This document shows positions 34,491 through 46,081 of a stretch of DNA of 64,000 bases, piece after piece. Position numbers and translations under genes: made by a program. The stretch is taken from positions 1,984,001 through 2,048,000 of the forward strand of contig JBANAY010000001.1 in assembly GCA_037952775.1 (NCBI GenBank), given 5' to 3'. Each line of letters begins with the position of its first letter. Position 1 is the first letter of the stretch. The notes beneath the pieces are model-generated. The model was given only the letters and a program-made list of their open reading frames with translations, did no database searches and was not told the origin of the DNA. This DNA comes from Clonostachys chloroleuca. Taxonomy: Eukaryota; Ascomycota; Sordariomycetes; Hypocreales; Bionectriaceae.

Positions 34491-36043
34491 ATGACTGTCG
34501 AAGTAGCGCTCAACACGCCGTTGGCCGACGCTCTCAACGCCGCGATTCAGCCAAAGCTGGTAGAGGCGGGATGGGGGAACGGTGATGGCAACGAGGCATC
34601 GCTTGCCGAGCTGATCATCCTGATGCTTGCCAATGGAAACCAGGAGGAACAAATCGCCGCAGAGCTCGCAGGCGACCTGCTAGGATTATCGCCGGAAGAC
34701 TCCAGCGCACGCGACTTCGCTAGATGGCTGTTTGAGCAGATCGACACAATCAATGGCCAGTTGAATGGAACTTCTCAGGCAGGTAAAGATCATGCCGATG
34801 CAAGTTATTCAGGAGACATGGATACCGATATGGGTTCCAATGATCCTAGCGGATTGAATGCGTATGTTCCCCTCCTCACCGCCAGATCCGGTATTATGAG
34901 CCATACTAACAGAACTCCAGTCCCACAGGACCGCGGTCTATGCGAAATGGGAACTCCAGAGGCGGAAGAGACAGGCGCACGATGGGGAACAACGCCAGAC
35001 CTAACGACAGAACGCCAGACTCAGGCCTCCACCGTGTTCGCAGACAAACCGGCAACGAGCGCATCAACACACACACTCGCGGCGGCGCGCAGGCAGGTCC
35101 GCGAAACGGGCAAGGCCGGTTCCCCCGAAACAACAATCGGGCAGCAACAGTCCAGCGCGGTCTGGATAACTGGGGCAACCCGGATTTCAATATGATGGGC
35201 CAACCCGATTTCAACATGATGGCGAACCAGAACTTTGGCAACATGCCGCCTGAGTTAGCTGAACTCATGAAGCAACAAAATCAACTTATCCAGAATATGG
35301 CCTCGCAATTTAATAATACGTTCAACAATGGGTCTTACGGGCAGGGCAAGCCGTTATCTGACCGCGTACAATATCCCAACAAGAAAAATCAACACCAACG
35401 GAAAGCCTTTGGGCAGAAACAGGATGGCGCAAACGGTGAACCCTCTGGCGAGGGAGAAGATGTGGACATGTCCGGCAACAAGCGGGAACCGGCAAACCCC
35501 GAGGAGAGTGTATGCAAGTACAACCTCAACTGCACCAACAGGGAGTGCAAGTTTGCCCACCAGTCCCCAGCCGCGCCTCACGGTGCACCCGTAGACGTCA
35601 ACGACGTCTGCACGTTTGGTGCTGCATGCAAGAACCGCAAGTGCGTGGCTCGGCACCCGTCACCCGCGACTAAGCTCGCCCACCAGAGCGAGCAAGACTG
35701 CAAATTCTTCCCCAACTGCCAGAACCCGAGGTGCCCGTTTAAGCATCCATCGATGCCGCTCTGCCGGAACGGCGCAGACTGCACCACGCCGGGATGCAAA
35801 TTCACGCACGTCAAGACGAAGTGCAGGTTCAACCCTTGCCTGAACCCCAACTGCGCCTTTGCGCACGAGGAGGGTCAGCAGGGAGGATTCAAAGATAAGG
35901 TCTGGGTTGCAGACTCGGCGAAGGAGCATGTCAGCGAAAGGAAATTCGTGGACGAGGATGGAAACACGGAGCTTGTCAAGCCCGAAGACGAGGGATTCCC
36001 AGAAAGCAGTAAGGGGGAGCTTGATGCGGATGTCATCGTCTGA
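34491..36043 (+). CDS. NAB2: Nuclear poly(A) RNA-binding protein Nab2, CCCH zinc fingers
   Basis: Exons 34491-34861 and 34921-36043 join in frame to 497 residues. Residues 1-100 form the PWI-like N-domain (LADALNAAIQPKLVEAGW to FARWLFEQID). An RGG/Asn/Gln-rich linker follows (NRGGRD, then repeated NPDFNMMGQPDFNMMANQNF). The C-terminal part has five tandem CCCH fingers, for example CKYNLNCTNRECKFAH, CKFFPNCQNPRCPFKH and CRFNPCLNPNCAFAH. Nab2 binds poly(A), limits tail length and helps mRNA export. Yeast Nab2 has seven fingers; I count five here. Start at ATG 34491 fits the N-domain; an in-frame upstream frame to 34209 would add an atypical 94-residue leader. TEX1 of the THO/TREX export complex is also in this window, but not adjacent. 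Confidence 0.88.
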
Positions 36044-36588
36044 GTTTGGATATATATTGGGGATGAATGAGACTGATACCACGGAGGACGGGAAGGCCCA
36101 ATGTCGGCGAAAGCAAAGAAAAGAGCGGATTCTGAAAGGTCGCCGAGCGGCACCTAGGCTTTTCAAAAAAAGAAAAAGCAATGGTTGTATGATTGCATGG
36201 TTATATCATCTGTTTCTTTTCATTCATGAGGGGGGCGTTTTGGAGTGGTGAGCTTGACGCAGAAGAGTCAAGGTCGTATGAATACCTATGGAATTACCGT
36301 AATTACCTAGATAGATTGCCAATCAAGGCTGGCAGCTCAAACGTTACGAGCTTGCTATCGTTCTCTGATGGACAAATCAATCTGCCCTGCCCTCCCTTAA
36401 TTGATCCTTGAGTGATACTGTAGCGGGCGGAAGCCTGATCGGCGGGGAGCTGTGGAGTGGTGGCCTTCCGTGATGGTGGGAAGATCCCTGTAGAAGGTAC
36501 TTTTAGCGCCCGCCAGTTTGACGTCTGATTCTGGCCTTGTCCCTCCAACGCCGTGCCTCGAGCTCGCAATGAGGCATCAACGCTCGAA
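36044..36588. other. Spacer between NAB2 and HEM14
   Basis: 545 bp holding the NAB2 3' flank and the HEM14 promoter; no ORF supported. Confidence 0.5.
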
Positions 36589-38511
36589 ATGATGAGCGCG
36601 CTGCGGACACAAGCCTCTCGCAGGGCTCTGCAGAGCTGCTGCTGCCGTCTCCGGCCCGCCCTACCCCGTCACGCGACTCAATTCCTGCCCGCGCAGTCCC
36701 GATCGTTCCACCCTCCCGAATACTCACCAGCCGACCAAAAGGACTTCAATCGAAAGGTTCGGGAATTGGTCAAATCCTCGCCCGTGCCGGAGAATGCAAG
36801 GATTGCCATTGTCGGTGCTGGCCTCACTGGTCTCACCACCGCATACTACCTTGCCCAGGACCTGCCTCCGGGATGCAAGATCGTCATCTACGATGGCCAG
36901 AATCGCGTGGGGGGCTGGATTCGATCAGAGACGCACTCGGTGGATGTCGGGGGCACCAAGTCCAAGGTTCTGTTTGAGCGAGGTCCCAGATCCATCTCCC
37001 CCGGTGACACGCTGCATGGCCAACAGGATCGCCTTGTGCTATACGACTTGGTGAGGCCGCCTGGACTGTCCTTGCGACATTGATACGTCGTACTTCCTGC
37101 TAACGGATATGTAATATAGTTGCTGAATCACGGCCTCATAGCTTACCCCGGCCGACCAAACCTGGCACGATTTATCTACAGCCCGCAGGGACATCTGGTG
37201 AACTTGTCAGGCATACGTCTCGACCCGTCCATATTCGAAGAGCCTATCTACAGATTGATGCTCAAGGGAGGTTTATGGTGGACTCTGAAGTGGCGCTTCA
37301 GAAGGCCGGGCTGGTTCCCCAAGGATGACGTCTCACTGGGAGAGTACGTGGAGCGAGCGTCCGGGAGTCGACAACTGGTTGAGGATGTGGCCTCTGCCGG
37401 GGTCCACGGCATCTGGGGCGGTGACATCGACAAGATCAGTGCCATGAGCGCCCTAGGACTCCATTTCCAGTCGGCGAACATGACATATGGGCAGGCCGAA
37501 GAGCTCGGTCTACGCGTGACTGAGCAGAGGTTCGTGTCACAGTTCCTCCAGGACCGGCCTTACGTCAAGACTATGTATGCCTTGAAACCGCCAGCTCTCG
37601 TCAACTTTGGAAAGTTCGGCTTGGAATCGCTCCCGATTGCATTGGCGAATTCGCTTGAATCCGATAACAGAGTTGAGATGAGACTGGGAAATCCTATCAA
37701 CGGGATTGAGTACGACCCTAGCGAGAGGAAGGTCAAGGTAAGCCGAAATACTATTAGATATGCTTGATATTTTCGCATCTGACTTCATTTCCCCCTTTTA
37801 GATTACAGATTCAAACCAACAAACCGAGGTCTACGACAAAGTCATCGCGACCACCTCTGGCCAGCATGCATACCAGCTGACTGGCGGCAAATTAAAACAT
37901 CTCCAGGATTCAGAATCAGTAAACATCATGACAGTCAACCTCTGGTATCCCCAGGAGACCCTCGTCCCCGCCGGGCTCGGCTACCTAATCCCCAAGTCCT
38001 GCCCACCAGAGCTGAACCCCGAACGCGCCCTGGGCGTCTTCTTCGACAGCAACGTAGCCGAGCAGCAGCAGAGGCAAGAAGGCGGCACCAAGGTCTTCGT
38101 CCTTATGGGCGGGCACCAGTACGACGGCATGGAGCCCCCTCGGAGGCCCAGGCCATCGACCAGGCCAAGAGCCTGCTCCACCGCCACCTGGGCATCCCCG
38201 TCGACCTGCCCAGCTACGCCGTCTCCAAGCTGGCCAAGGGCTGCCTGCCGCAGCACCACGTCGGCCACCATAGGCGCATGGCGAACCTCTCGTACGAGCT
38301 GATGGACAAGTTCGAGAATAGGCTCGCGCTCATCGGCGGCTCCTACTCGCGGCCCGGCGTGGCGAGCGCCCTCCGCGCCGGCTTCGACATGGCACACGCG
38401 ATAACGAGGGAGAACTTCTACGATAATGGAGTCACGCGCTTCAGCCATAAAGAGGTCTCAGATCCCTACTTTCCCTTTGGGGAGAAGGCATATCTCGACA
38501 GGAACCAATGA
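36589..38511 (+). CDS. HEM14: Protoporphyrinogen oxidase, mitochondrial, with one apparent frameshift
   Basis: Exons 36589-37050, 37120-37737 and 37802-38511. The Arg-rich N-terminus (MMSALRTQASRRALQ) is a mitochondrial presequence. The FAD-binding Rossmann motif IAIVGAGLTGLTTAYYLA is near residue 70, followed by VGGWIRSE and FERGPRSI as in PPO enzymes. The enzyme oxidises protoporphyrinogen IX to protoporphyrin IX at the inner membrane, the penultimate heme step. The final exon needs one base change in a run of five C at 38135-38139: upstream reads MGGHQYDGMEP and downstream continues in another frame with SEAQAIDQAKSLLHRHLG. The end (GGSYSRPGVASALRAGFDMAHAI) carries the C-terminal FAD contact. 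Either an assembly error or a damaged gene. Confidence 0.85.
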
Positions 38512-39190
38512 TCTTGTTGATTGTATATTATGTAGAAAATAAAACGATTTGATGTTGCCGTGAGGCTGGACTCACACACTACTTTTACTATCTAGAATAT
38601 CCTCAGGCGTCGCCCGCATGAATTTAAATACCTCGATTGATCCACGTTCCTTACTCTCTGGTGCAGTCCCTCGGTTTCGAAAACGACATCATGTTCCCCT
38701 GATCCTGGTGCTCAAAGGAAGAGCTCTTCAAATTCCAGTCGTAGTGCGCCGGATGTTTTTGTGACAATACCCACGCTGTTATGTAGGTAGTCAACGGCCA
38801 CCCCCCCACCACGACACAAGTATTCCATCTCAATCTGTGTCGGAGATGCCTCGCTCTTCTTCATTTAAAGAATAATCCACCTTGCATAATAGGAGCCAGA
38901 CTCCCGTGAGGATATTGGTGCAGGTCCTTCACAACTTTGAGCCCTCCGTGATGGCTATCTCGCAAACGTCCCACTTGAAAAAAAAAAAAAACCAATCCGA
39001 GAAACTTCTTCCCCAGGAGCTGGATAATTCCCATGCGCTAGAGATCCCAAGATACCATGCAACCCAGCCCATCTCCTAAAGGAACAAAAGTGAGACTTCA
39101 TGTAGTGCGGAGGCTTTATGGCCTCGCTTCCAGTATCCCACCGAGCTCCATAATCTCCTCCTCCTGCTTCCAATGCTCCCTGTCAAACGA
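38512..39190. other. Boundary region right of HEM14
   Basis: Nothing coding supported. A 14-base poly(A) run spans 38978-38991. This region marks the change from intact genes to decayed sequence. Confidence 0.45.
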
Positions 39191-39852
39191 CTACTGCGGA
39201 CTCGGACGCTTCACCACATATTCTTTACTTGTGTAGGGGTTCCAACAGTACTTCACAACACCAAAGCCGCCTTCTCCAACCTCAATCTCGATCGATCCCT
39301 CCTCGTGATAGTATTTGGGGACTGTGAGAGGAACATGTTGCGACAACGGACCGTCGGGGTCCTTTCCCTGCCTGAACAGTTGGGTCTGCATGCCTCGCGG
39401 CCCTGAAGGGCATTACCAGGGAGTATATCGAAGATCGCTTGGTCTTGAATAACGATCCTCAGCCGCCACCGATCGAGTTGGCCTGGTGTCGATTGCAGTT
39501 CTCGATAGATGTCCGGCGTATCGCGCCCTTCCAGTATCTACTCAGCATTGCGGCCAGCTCACAGCAACCTAAGCCCGAGATAAGGCTCTGCGATAGCAAG
39601 ATTGGTCATAGATCAGAGACCACTCTGCTACTGTCATTGAAGGCGCGGATTCCTTCAGTTGCCGCCACTGATCTGCCAGCCAGGCCATATCATAGCCAAC
39701 TGGACGTTTGAGGGATGGCGACCCGAAGTATTGTGTCATCCTCTCTCTGGAGCAGCAAGTTGAGCTGATAAGCATCTCTCCTCTTGTTTTCCGGTTCCTG
39801 CGGTCTCTTTTCTTGTCGCGCTCGAGCAGTCCATTGTGCATCTTCAATAGTA

Positions 39853-39896
39853 AGTTGTAACCCTGGTCAACGGAACACCCCCCTCAACGGAACACC
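39853..39896. repeat. Left terminal inverted repeat, 44 bp
   Basis: Exact inverted copy of 41664-41707. Within it the phrase TCAACGGAACACC occurs twice as a direct repeat, separated only by CCC. Confidence 0.95.
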
Positions 39897-40200
39897 CAGA
39901 TGAAAATCGCGATAGATTCAAAAATCAACACAACAACGTCAATTCAATAGATTTTAATAAGAGAAGCTATTCAATTTGCCACTGGAAGCAGAGCTCTTCA
40001 AAGATATAATTTTCCAATTCCTCTGGTGCCTCTATCTCATCCGGGATCGCATCGTATCGCGCTGCTTGTTTGGCTAGCTGTTCAACTGTTAAGAACTTAC
40101 TATTCGGGTTAGGAAGCAATCGAGTCCGTTTTTTCGGCCTAAGCATCTTATTTTACCTCTCTAATTATACGATTTTCACTGTATTGAGTAATATCTTCAC

Positions 40201-41564
40201 TTATTGTTCATCAAGACCCTTACAAATCTTCCGGAATAGCAGTCTCATCAGTAGATCGATGACCTTATCATCAATAAAATCGCAAATAATCTTCCGGACC
40301 TGGTAACTGCCCTTGGGCGTTAAAATATCCGGTTCGTGATGATCTTTACGCTTTATCCCGGCCTTTAGAGGAGTTGAGGGAGGAGTTAAAGGTGGCCGGA
40401 AGGGCCCAAACACCGGCTTCATCACATACAGGCTCATCAAGGGTTTAGCTACATTAACAGGCCACAAGCCGGACCCCTTCCAGCCCGAGCGAATATTCAT
40501 ATCTGTTAGACCGATCAATCGAGCCTTTGCATAACACTGAAGGAAGGTCATCTTGCTGATTAGTAATGAATCAATTAGAATATCCTTCTTCGCAAGCTCC
40601 TCACGATAGGCTCTCTTGACCGGTGAAAAAACTGATATATCAAGCGGCTGTAATACGTACGATGAATGCGAAGGTAAGAAAAAAGGAATATATCATTTTA
40701 GAAGCATTTGATCATGAATTCATCAGTTGTATGACTTCCGTGGCCATCAAGGATAAGCAACCTAGGTCTCTTGGTCTCGGGCTTCATCAACGGGATGAAG
40801 ATCAGGTCAAGCCACGCAAGAGCGATCTCGTCATTCGTCCAGCCTATTGCAGAAGCTGTAAAAAACCACTTCTTATATAGCTCGAGTTCAGGAGGAAACC
40901 ACTACTGTTGAACCCATTTCCCTTGGAAGATAATAAGAGGAGGAAGAGCTACACCTAGGGCATTGATAGATTCAACAGCAGTTACCAAATCGCGAGATCC
41001 TAACTGCTTCAGGAGGGTATATTACTTCCTTAATAATCCTAGCACCAGCCCGTTGCCTCTGACTCCCTCCATAATACCGGCTTTATCCATATTCCAACAA
41101 TCTCTCGGAGAGATATATTTAATAGCCGGATAGTTCATTATTACGAAGAAATCCTTAACCCGGTCAGCCGTAGCCCCATTAATGCGAAGAAGATCAATTC
41201 GCTTGCCTCATAACATCTTAATTTCCAGGTTCCGTTTCAAAAAGCCCTCTATCCAGTGCTTTCCCAGACGCATTAGAGGGTCTGACGGAGGGAGCAAAGT
41301 TGAGGCTATCATAATAACCTGGCTATACGACGGAGCATTGCCAAGAGCATCTTGAATTCGTATCCATCCAGCTAATTCGGTCTCCTGCTTCCTTGAGAGG
41401 CATTAACAGGCTTCTGCAATAACTTTGTGTGGCTTGCTGCCGTTAACGCATCGATACAAGGTAGTCAATAGGATTCCCCAGAGCTTCGCAGCCTTACGCA
41501 AGCCTAGGCCCTCCTTATTAGCCAAAATCGCCCGTTGAAGTACGTCCTCTGTGTAGTTTTGCAT
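40201..41564 (-). pseudogene. Pogo/Fot1 transposase (DDE_1), inactivated
   Basis: Reads from ATG 41564. An N-terminal HTH (RAILANKEGLGLRKAAKLWG), a stretch with first catalytic Asp in NMDKAGIMEG, the second in LLILDGHGSHTT, then VLQPLD and the C-terminal FLQCYAKARLIGLT to SGWKGSGLWPVN are characteristic of pogo-like transposases. Five in-frame stops occur at 41403-41405, 41208-41210, 41022-41024, 40901-40903 and 40698-40700, plus a one-base frameshift in a T run near 40680-40690. Each stop is one C-to-T change away from a Gln or Arg codon. Non-functional here. Confidence 0.85.
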
Positions 41565-41663
41565 TACGATTCTAATAATATAAATATCAATTAAATTGGA
41601 TAAGAAATGGTAAAGTTATCGTGTAAATTAAATGAAGTTATTATGAATGTGGATGGGGAAAAA

Positions 41664-41707
41664 GGTGTTCCGTTGAGGGGGGTGTTCCGTTGACCAGGGT
41701 TACAACT
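41664..41707. repeat. Right terminal inverted repeat, 44 bp
   Basis: Exact reverse complement of 39853-39896, followed by the TA duplication at 41708-41709. Confidence 0.95.
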
Positions 41708-42408
41708 TAACCGTAAACCCTGGTTTGGCGATAACTGCAGACCCGGCGTCCTCAGGGACTGTCCCATAATCCAACTTCAAAGGTCTGGCAATTTGAATCA
41801 GGCCACCGCGGCCGGCAATCGATGGATGGATACCCAACCCAGGGTCGTACCCTCGAATAGACAGAGACGGGGGCCAAACGAGAGCCACTGGAATGAATTT
41901 GCAGCGTGTTTTAACTTTTTGTCGGTAGTGAGCCCAGCTTCGTTTGTTCGAACACCGAGATCGCCCGGCCCGCTTCCATGCTCAGGGGCTCTGCGTCCAC
42001 ACGACCTCCTTGGTCGTACTTATCCCCTCTACCGATGTGGGTAGCTGGACAGGTCCAGTCCTTCCCCCACTCGCTCTTATCATCCATCCTGTCGGACGTC
42101 TGTGTCTGACAAGGCGGCGGCTCCGCCTCCAACACCTTCTTCCGAAAGGCTATGGCCATCGACCATGCCATATTGCCCGACATACTGGGCGCGTTTATCA
42201 AAGTGTTGTTTCTCTCGGTTGTTGGTGGTGATGTTGGTTGTGTTTGTGGGAGGTTCAGGATGGTTGTGTGTTGTGGGCAGGCGTCAGGTTTTATAGCTGC
42301 GGGTTGGGGGGGCGGCACAATTCACTTGACCTCGGTTTTTTCTTTTTTGACAAAGCCTGTGTGACTGGGGAGCGTGTCTCTGGAGGCGAGTGAACATTGA
42401 ATTAGTCT

Positions 42409-45400
42409 TCATAGCGTTTTGAGTATAAAAACTGGGACACTTTGGAACAGGCAGCGAGCTATCCGGTCTCTTTCTTGGTAATCGTGGTAAGTGTTCTTCG
42501 TTTTGACGATCCACCACTTCACGATGTATGCCTGGTTAATTCGAACGAGCCGCTTTTCAATCTGGAGCAGTAGCGAGTGGCTACTGCTCAAATTCGCAAG
42601 AATACCGTGGTAACAGACATGATGAAGGTTCACCCCGTATGGCAGGGTCCAAATGTTAGCGACAAGAATCTTGAGATCGTTAGTCGGGTCATTGAATGCG
42701 TTAATGGCTTCTTGTGCCCCATGTGTGTGGTCACTGGATCGGATAACTCCGACATCATAGCCTGTCAGAGCAACTGCTGCTTTGCTCATTTCGAAACAGA
42801 AGGTCGCTCCGCCGACCTCATCCTTTTGGACGATCTGGTGGACCTCCTCAGCACCGATGGCCGTAGGGACATCCGTGCCAGGCTGATCGGTCCTCATATG
42901 GCGATATACTCCACGGAATTTGGCACGATAGAGCTGACCACTTCCACCTGAACCTGCTTGGGTCCGCGGGAATAGGCCGTTGGCGATGGACAGACATATG
43001 TCCATGATCAACTCGATGCCGCCGCCCTCCCTCTTGTGGCGTACCTCCTCCACCTTACCGCGGTGGAACGTAGCTCGGTTCTGGGGAAGAAGAAAGATCA
43101 GGCAAGCATCCCGCGTAATTTCCGTATGAAAGAATAGTCTCAACTCATCCTTCAGCTAGAGACATAATGAAGACACGAAAGATCTTCATCTGTGGTCGTC
43201 CTGAGGAGCAGCGCCAGGATGATCGGGGTGTGGGAAGAAGTGGGCGGTCTTTTACGTCCGCTCATCACCCACGACCGTGTCGACGAAGATGTCATGAGAA
43301 TGTTTGTTAATGATGAGCGACCTAAGAACTCTTTTGGCCTCTCTGCGCCAGTTATGGATTCTCTGCACGCCATATCATGTCGGAAATTTCATCCCAAGGA
43401 CCAAATCAAGGCAAGATTTGCCTGGTTGCTCGGCCGCCTCGCCTTATTGCTCCTCAAAAGGCCGGAGAGGGATTGATCAAATGGTTGACTTTTGTGCTCA
43501 AACCCCTCTTCCCTTGGCCATCCCCTCCCGAGGTCTCTGTAACAAGGGCTGCCTTCATCGGACGATTACGCCTCCTGTCTATCGAGAGCGTAAGGGAAGA
43601 ATTAGCGTTTAGCATTCGGCTAGTCGGCGTCCAGCATGATGCCCATAAAAATCTCTCACAGTGCATCTTCTGCTTTGCAGCCATCAAAGTTGTGGCCTGC
43701 ATCGTGGCACCTGGGGAGCCAGAGGGCAAAGTTCTGAGACAAAACGACCGCCCCAAGGCAAGCGAGAATTGTTTTCGTGTTTCGAGCATTGTTTTCTCCA
43801 GGCACTCAATCTTTGTCGTTTCGCGGGATGTATCTCTCATAGCGGGCTCGATAGACAGGAACGTCTTCCGACCGAATAGCATCCTATTGATCCGAGGATG
43901 AAGTTGGAGATTCAAAGCGCACGCTTAAGGAGCTTCTCTTTTTGAAACTACCCGAGACTGGAATTAATAGCAGGTCGGTGCGCGAACTACTCGGCTAAAC
44001 CGCCTAGGCTCTTGAGCTATTGTTGAAAGGGATTGCAACTGAGGCAATTCTTGGGGCTCAGCTCCCTAGATTCTGCTTGCGGTGAGGGACGACGACCAGC
44101 ATGGCAAGCCTCGCGTTCAGGGGGAGCAGGGGCGATGGACCATCATCGCAAGGTCTCTGGGCGAATGTGCTGGTATCCCCAACTCTGGGCAGCCTCTTTG
44201 GCAGCCTCTTTTCCATTCCTGATACTCCCAATGGGTGGCGTGTGGAAAGAAGTAATCATGAGACAAGAAATAACGAATGCCTCAGAAAATGTGGTACTAC
44301 TTCAAGTAGAAATAAAGCAGAAATTTCCTAGGTTCGCGAAAGAAGGAAGAAGAATATTGGGTCACAATGCTTATTTAAGGAGAATAGGTAGGTAGTCTAA
44401 GCACAGTGAGGACGCCTGGGCTCATAACCAGTTGAATGGTGTTAAGGCAGTGATCCAAAAACTAATAACTGGAGAGGATTTTTGAGGCTCTCTGGGTCAT
44501 ACGGACAAAATCTTCGAGAAGATTTTGTTCGAGTTCGTCAACATGGGCAAGGAATCGATCCCAACCCAACGAATTTTCGTCACGGTAGGTGCCTACGACT
44601 GCAATTCTAATTCAAGTCGCAAGCCCACCTGTTTCCTTCAAATCTCTTCTTCATTTAGGATGAGTGCCCTCTGAATCCTGGAGAATCTAATAGAAAGAAA
44701 GCGAAACCGACAGGATTAAAATGGAGGATCGCAGGAAAACCTTTCGGGAGGGACGGAGCAATAACGAGGCAAACGTTTCACCCAACCGTGTTTAGTTAGG
44801 TGTGTAAGTCCCCAAACGAACAACGGCGCTGGTGTCGAGCTCGTACGGCCCCATCGGTTCAGAATGTTAAGGCCGTCCTCCGCCCTCGTGCTATCGGTGC
44901 CGTGACCGGGTCATCTTGATAACCGTCTCTCTCTCTTGGAAGTATTGCTTGAAAACCCGCCAGCTGCGTGGGCTCGAGCGTGGCATAAACCGTACGTGTA
45001 GGTCGCCCTCCGAGGAAACTGAAGTATATTTCCATAAATCTTCCAGTCGCATTGAAGAAGTGAAGAACGGGGGCAAGGAACTCCTGCTATTGTATCCATG
45101 GTGTGTCTGTATACACAAAGAGCCGGTGATTGTGTGTTAGTACTGCCTCCTTGGCATGCCTCAAAAGGCGAGTGAACATCGTTCTTGTCTCCATCGCGTA
45201 CTCGATGTAATAGATGGGGCATGTGGGTATCGGCAAGTTATTTTGGAGGGCTTCGAGAGTTCATAGACGAATGTTCCCCCCAGTAACTCGACTCATACTC
45301 TCGCGTCGTCTCAGATAAGGGATACAAGGCAAAACTTGCTCCTAGCTAGAGACTTGCCCCTGCGAGATCATTCGCTGTTGGACCCCGTAATAAGCCTTTT

Positions 45401-46081
45401 GCCTTTTTCGAGACACTGGTCTATCATATAGTCAGTTCATTATCCTGGTTTTCTGATTTTCTGCTGTTCTGGGTCGCCGTCCCGCTTGTCTTTCCAGACA
45501 AACATATCCATTCGCCGCCGCCAGTTGCGGCGGTACCAGATCGGATGCGTGGTCAATATAATAGTCTGCCCCATTTTCGGGGCAGACCTGGTGTATTGAT
45601 TCTTCGCGAGCCTGCAGAGAAGGTTACGCGAGATCACATCGGCTCCCTTTACGGTGAAGGTTCGTGGTGTCATGTAGTATACCAGCATCCTCGCGTCTGG
45701 AAAGAATCTCTTCGCATCATTGTAAACGTCGGCGATGCAATTGACCGGCGTCTGAATGATTGAGGGTCTGAACACAGGCAGGTCGAACCTGATCTAATCT
45801 TCCTCTGACATGGCCGAGGTCCACTTCAAGTCCTGATACACATGTTCCCCCTCGGGGACCTCTGGTTGGTCTTCGCCTTCGTCGCGCAGATGCTGGAGCC
45901 AGCGGTCTGCTTCAGCCCAAACAAACGAGTGTGATGCGAGCGCGACGCCCGGCTGCATAGGCAAATGTCCCCATGCGCCGATAGGCAATTCGATATCGTA
46001 TCTTGCGTCGTGGATGACTCTAGGCTGGTCTCCCACAAAAAGAATGAAGAATGACAGCTGGGCGCAGGAGAACGAGTCCAC
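42409..46081 (-). pseudogene. Decayed SNF2-type helicase copy A
   Basis: Pieces in order on the minus strand: 46081-45440 in one frame with a single TAG at 45794-45796, containing VFRPSIIQTPVNCIADVYND and TIILTTHPIWYRRNW, the shape of an SNF2 N-lobe (motif Ia to Ib); 45222-44891; 43915-43454; and 43143-42409 with helicase C-lobe text GYDVGVIRSS, AINAFNDPTNDLKILVAN, YGVNLHH and QIEKRLVRINQ. The last matches motif VI (QxxGRxxRxGQ) with both glycines lost. Several frameshifts and stops separate the pieces. SNF2 assignment rests on motif order; no intact Walker A was found in this copy. Confidence 0.55.

Larger units (their letters stand above)
39853..41707 (-). mobile_element. Fot1/pogo-type (Tc1-mariner) DNA transposon, dead copy
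   Basis: An 1855-bp element flanked by TA target duplications (39851-39852 and 41708-41709). Its ends are perfect 44-bp inverted repeats starting AGTTGTAACCCTGG. Inside is a minus-strand transposase remnant with recognisable DDE_1 motifs. The interior is clearly richer in A+T than the flanking genes, consistent with C-to-T mutation. Confidence 0.9.
39191..42183 (-). pseudogene. Decayed gene of unknown family, split by a DNA transposon
   Basis: A minus-strand coding frame begins near ATG 42183 (MSGNMAWSMAIAFRKK), shifts frame around 41915-41935, continues through FIPVALVWPPSLSIRGYDPG and IAKPGFTV up to 41710, and resumes in the same phase on the other side of the transposon at 39850 with TIEDAQWTARARQEK. 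Removing the element and one TA copy restores an open frame across the site, so the insertion is real and the gene was once continuous. Further down, frame changes and stops accumulate. The last open piece (39391-39191) contains GEGGFGVVKY and YVVKRP, resembling a protein kinase glycine loop and ATP lysine, with nothing following. Family and function of the rest are unknown. Confidence 0.6.
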
